Source: Paracoccus beibuensis
Lineage (GTDB): Bacteria; Pseudomonadota; Alphaproteobacteria; Rhodobacterales; Rhodobacteraceae
NCBI RefSeq assembly: GCF_026162625.1
Contig: NZ_JAOTBD010000018.1
Location: 1-64,000, forward strand
Direction: 5' to 3'
Length of the DNA: 64,000 nucleotides
Of the stretch, positions 61,712-64,000 are shown one piece after another. The notes under the pieces are model-generated. The model did not search any database. It saw only the letters and a program-made list of their open reading frames with translations, and had not been told where the DNA came from. A program made the translations under genes and the position numbers. Every line of letters begins with the position of its first letter. The first letter of the stretch is position 1.

Positions 61712-62782
61712 ATGAGCACACTTACCATCCGCAATCTTGCCAAGACCTATCCGCCGAACGTGCGGGCCGTCAAAAGCATCGATCTTGACATCAAGAGTGG
61801 CGAGTTCGTGTCCCTGCTGGGATCCTCGGGCTGCGGCAAGACCACCACGCTGCAAATGGTGGCCGGATTTGTCGCGCCATCGGCGGGCCAAGTTCTGCTG
61901 GACGGCAAGGACATCACCTATCTCGACCCCGACAAGCGCGACATGGGCGTCGTCTTCCAAAGCTATGCGCTGTTTCCGCACATGACCGTCGCGCAGAACG
62001 TGCGCTTCGGGCTGGAAATGCGCAGGCTACCCGAGGCGCAGATCCGCGAACGCGTGGCCGACGCGCTGTCGATGGTGCGGCTTGACGGGCTGGACCGCCG
62101 ATATCCCGCCGAACTGTCCGGCGGCCAACGCCAACGCGTGGCGATTGCCCGCGTGCTGGCGATCCGTCCGCGCGTGCTGCTGCTGGATGAGCCGATGTCG
62201 AACCTGGACGCGAAATTGCGGGGCGAGATGCATGTCGAACTGCGCGGGCTTCAGAAGCGCCTGGGCATCACCACGATCCTTGTCACCCATGACCAGGTCG
62301 AGGCCATGACCATGAGCGATCGGATCGCCGTCATGGCCAACGGCACCATCGCCGAACTGGGAACGCCCCAAGAGGTATATGACATCCCCTCGACCGAATT
62401 CGCCTTCAACTTCCTGGGCCAGTCGAACACCGTCACGGCCAAGGTGCTGAGCCATGACGAGGCATCGACGCAGTTGCGCGTCGGGTCCAGCACCATCAGG
62501 ACGCCGCGGCGCAATGGCGGGCTTTCGGATGATGTCCGGCTGTTCATCCGGCCCGAACGGCTGACGCTGTCCTCGCCCGAAGCGGGAATGATTACCGGGC
62601 GCGTCGCCACGCGGCTGTTTTTAGGCAATACCTGGACCTATGAGATCGACTGCGATTTCGGGCGCCTGCGGGTAATCAAGGTGAACACCCGTGGCGGCCA
62701 GCCGCAGGAGGGCGAGTTGGTCGGGATCAGCTGGAACGAGGCGGACATGCAGTCCGCGTCCGGGGAACTGGCCGATGCGTGA
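61712..62782 (+). CDS. ABC-transporter ATP-binding protein (PotA-like)
   Basis: This 356-residue ATPase has Walker A GSSGCGKTTT at about 37-46, signature LSGGQRQRVAIARVLA, Walker B VLLLDEPMSNLDAKLR and the H-loop THD. It has a C-terminal TOBE domain (about 285-350) typical of the PotA/MalK group. It powers uptake by the permeases encoded downstream. It starts 66 bases after the binding protein. Its end overlaps the first permease by eight bases. Confidence 0.92.
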   Translation: MSTLTIRNLAKTYPPNVRAVKSIDLDIKSGEFVSLLGSSGCGKTTTLQMVAGFVAPSAGQVLLDGKDITYLDPDKRDMGVVFQSYALFPHMTVAQNVRFGLEMRRLPEAQIRERVADALSMVRLDGLDRRYPAELSGGQRQRVAIARVLAIRPRVLLLDEPMSNLDAKLRGEMHVELRGLQKRLGITTILVTHDQVEAMTMSDRIAVMANGTIAELGTPQEVYDIPSTEFAFNFLGQSNTVTAKVLSHDEASTQLRVGSSTIRTPRRNGGLSDDVRLFIRPERLTLSSPEAGMITGRVATRLFLGNTWTYEIDCDFGRLRVIKVNTRGGQPQEGELVGISWNEADMQSASGELADA

Positions 62783-63641
62783 CACCTCGAAATCGACGCG
62801 CCAGCCCTGGCTGCTGTCCTCGCCCTCGGTGGCGTTGTTCCTGGGGCTTCTGGTGGTGCCGCTGGCCCTGACCGCGATCCTGTCCTTCAACGTCTTCGAC
62901 GCGATGATGGGCACGCAGGACTCCTACACCTTCGGCAACTATTTGGAAATCTTGACAGACAGTTATTACTATGAACTGTTCTTGCGGACCGCCCTGATGG
63001 CCGGCGGCGTGACGGTCCTGTGCATCCTGCTGGGCGTGCCGGAAACGATCATCCTGTCACGGATGGGACCGCGCTATCAGGGAATCTTCTTCGTGATGAT
63101 CCTGGGGCCGCTGCTTATCTCGGTGGTGGTGCGGACGCTTGGCTGGTCGATCATGCTGGGGCGCGAGGGCCTGATTAATCAGTCGCTGACCAGCCTTGGC
63201 CTGATCGGCGAGCCCCTGCAGCTGATGTATTCCATGACCGGCGTCGTCATCGTGCTGACCCATGTGATGCTGCCCTTCATGGTCATCGCCGTGTGGACCA
63301 CGCTGCAGAAACTGGACGCCCAGGTCGCCGATGCCGCCCGCTCGCTTGGGGCCGGATCCTGGACCACCTTCCGGCGGGTGATCCTGCCGCAACTGCTGCC
63401 GGGGATCCTGTCGGGATCGATCATCGTCTTCACGCTATCCGCATCCGCCTTCGCGACCCCGGCCCTGATCGGCGGGCGCAGGCTGAAGGTCGTCACCACC
63501 TCGATCTATGACGAGTTCCTTCATTCGATGAACTGGCCGCTGGGTGCTGCCATCGCGGTCCTACTGCTGATCGCCATCGTCGCCGTCGTTATGGGCAGCA
63601 ACCGCTATATTGAGCGCAAATTCAAGCAGGTGTTCACATGA
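62775..63641 (+). CDS. ABC-transporter permease (PotB-like)
   Basis: This is a 288-residue permease with six predicted membrane segments. The conserved cytoplasmic EAA-type loop reads DAARSLGAGSWTTFRRVILPQLLPG (about 200-224), the contact site for the ATPase. The ATG at 62775 lies inside the end of the ATPase gene, and its stop overlaps the next permease (ATGA). It belongs to the family of polyamine-type importers. Confidence 0.92.
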   Translation: MRDTSKSTRQPWLLSSPSVALFLGLLVVPLALTAILSFNVFDAMMGTQDSYTFGNYLEILTDSYYYELFLRTALMAGGVTVLCILLGVPETIILSRMGPRYQGIFFVMILGPLLISVVVRTLGWSIMLGREGLINQSLTSLGLIGEPLQLMYSMTGVVIVLTHVMLPFMVIAVWTTLQKLDAQVADAARSLGAGSWTTFRRVILPQLLPGILSGSIIVFTLSASAFATPALIGGRRLKVVTTSIYDEFLHSMNWPLGAAIAVLLLIAIVAVVMGSNRYIERKFKQVFT

Positions 63642-64000
63642 AAGACCGGGGCCTGGGTTCCAACGGGGTCGGATCGCTGATCTTCCATACCCTGTTCACG
63701 CTTTTCATCGTCGCGCCGCTTGCGGTCATCATCCTGGTGTCGTTTTCAGACAAGGGCTATATCTCGATGCCCTTCGAGGGCGCCTCGCTTCGCTGGTACT
63801 GGGCGATCCTGGATGCGCCGGAACTGATGAACGCGTTCTGGATCTCGATTTGGCTGGGGCTTGGCGCGGCGACCTTGGCATCGCTTGTCGCGGTTCCGGC
63901 GGCGATCGCCATCGCGCGGTATCGCTTTGCCGGGCGCGACGGCCTGATGGCGCTGCTGCTGTCGCCCTTGATGATCCCGCATGTGGTGCTGGGGGTGGCG
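63638..64000 (+). CDS. ABC-transporter permease (PotC-like), truncated by window edge
   Basis: The first 121 codons are present: an N-terminal membrane segment (LIFHTLFTLFIVAPLAVIILVSF), a periplasmic loop with YISMPFEGASLRWYWAIL, and the next two hydrophobic segments. This is the opening of the second permease of the importer. The ATG overlaps the stop of the first permease. The remainder, including the EAA loop, lies outside. Confidence 0.9.
   Translation, partial: MKDRGLGSNGVGSLIFHTLFTLFIVAPLAVIILVSFSDKGYISMPFEGASLRWYWAILDAPELMNAFWISIWLGLGAATLASLVAVPAAIAIARYRFAGRDGLMALLLSPLMIPHVVLGVA

Overview
The window looks like a large conjugative plasmid, or an integrated plasmid-like element, from an alphaproteobacterium of the Rhodobacterales (Paracoccus or Rhodobacter-like). 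The reasons are the high GC content, a RepC-type replication initiator, a VirB/VirD4 transfer system, an RcgA/RcgR-like pair, a DUF1127 gene followed by a CcsR-type small-RNA array, and several families common on rhodobacteral plasmids (DUF6878, DUF6915, DUF7146, DUF2493, DUF3768, DUF1173). No tRNA, rRNA or CRISPR array was seen.

Layout. (1) 1-120: end of an IS3-family element. (2) 488-3336: a two-gene DUF2290 + UvrD-like helicase module, a plausible defence pair. It is followed by a gene-free stretch with a 14-copy GCGCCT repeat, then a SbcD/SbcC-like nuclease-ATPase pair (3834-7570). (3) 7795-18562: a rightward block of probable establishment genes: ardC, a ParB-like gene with a G-tract frameshift, DUF6878, DUF6915, ardB, a lone VapB-like antitoxin, a Toprim protein, DUF2493, DUF3768, a cold-shock gene and small proteins. 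Several carry structured leaders. (4) 18563-22263: a possible oriT region, mobC, a VirD2-like relaxase and a parDE pair. (5) 22327-35834: a leftward, tightly overlapping transfer operon (virB1, B2, B3, B4, small lipoprotein, a VirB5-transglycosylase chimera, virB5, a secreted protein, B6, B8, B9, B10, B11, virD4). (6) 36331-40005: rcgR/rcgA-like genes, with a divergent small ORF and a secreted protein. (7) 40199-44189: repC with an antisense-RNA-like hairpin upstream, a secreted protein, a thermonuclease, DUF1173 and a small zinc-finger protein. (8) 44312-48143: recD2-like helicase, DUF1127 gene with five CCTCCTCCC stem-loops, and DUF3072. (9) 48234-59280: accessory DNA with IS66, IS30 and ISNCY elements, a FadL-like porin, a DUF2934 protein, a PHB-depolymerase-type esterase, and the stump of a second repC. 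(10) 59361-64000: a LysR regulator and an operon for a spermidine/putrescine-type ABC importer, running off the right end.

How it fits together. Regions 4-7 are a coherent plasmid backbone: replication (repC), DNA processing (mobC, relaxase, coupling protein), the mating channel (virB) and a likely conjugation control pair (rcgA/rcgR). The genes in region 3 all point towards the proposed oriT. That is the geometry expected of leading-region genes expressed early in the recipient, and antirestriction proteins (ardC, ardB) are the classic cargo of such regions. The right-hand 11 kb is an insertion-sequence pile-up in which a second, related replicon has been cut down to the last codons of its repC.
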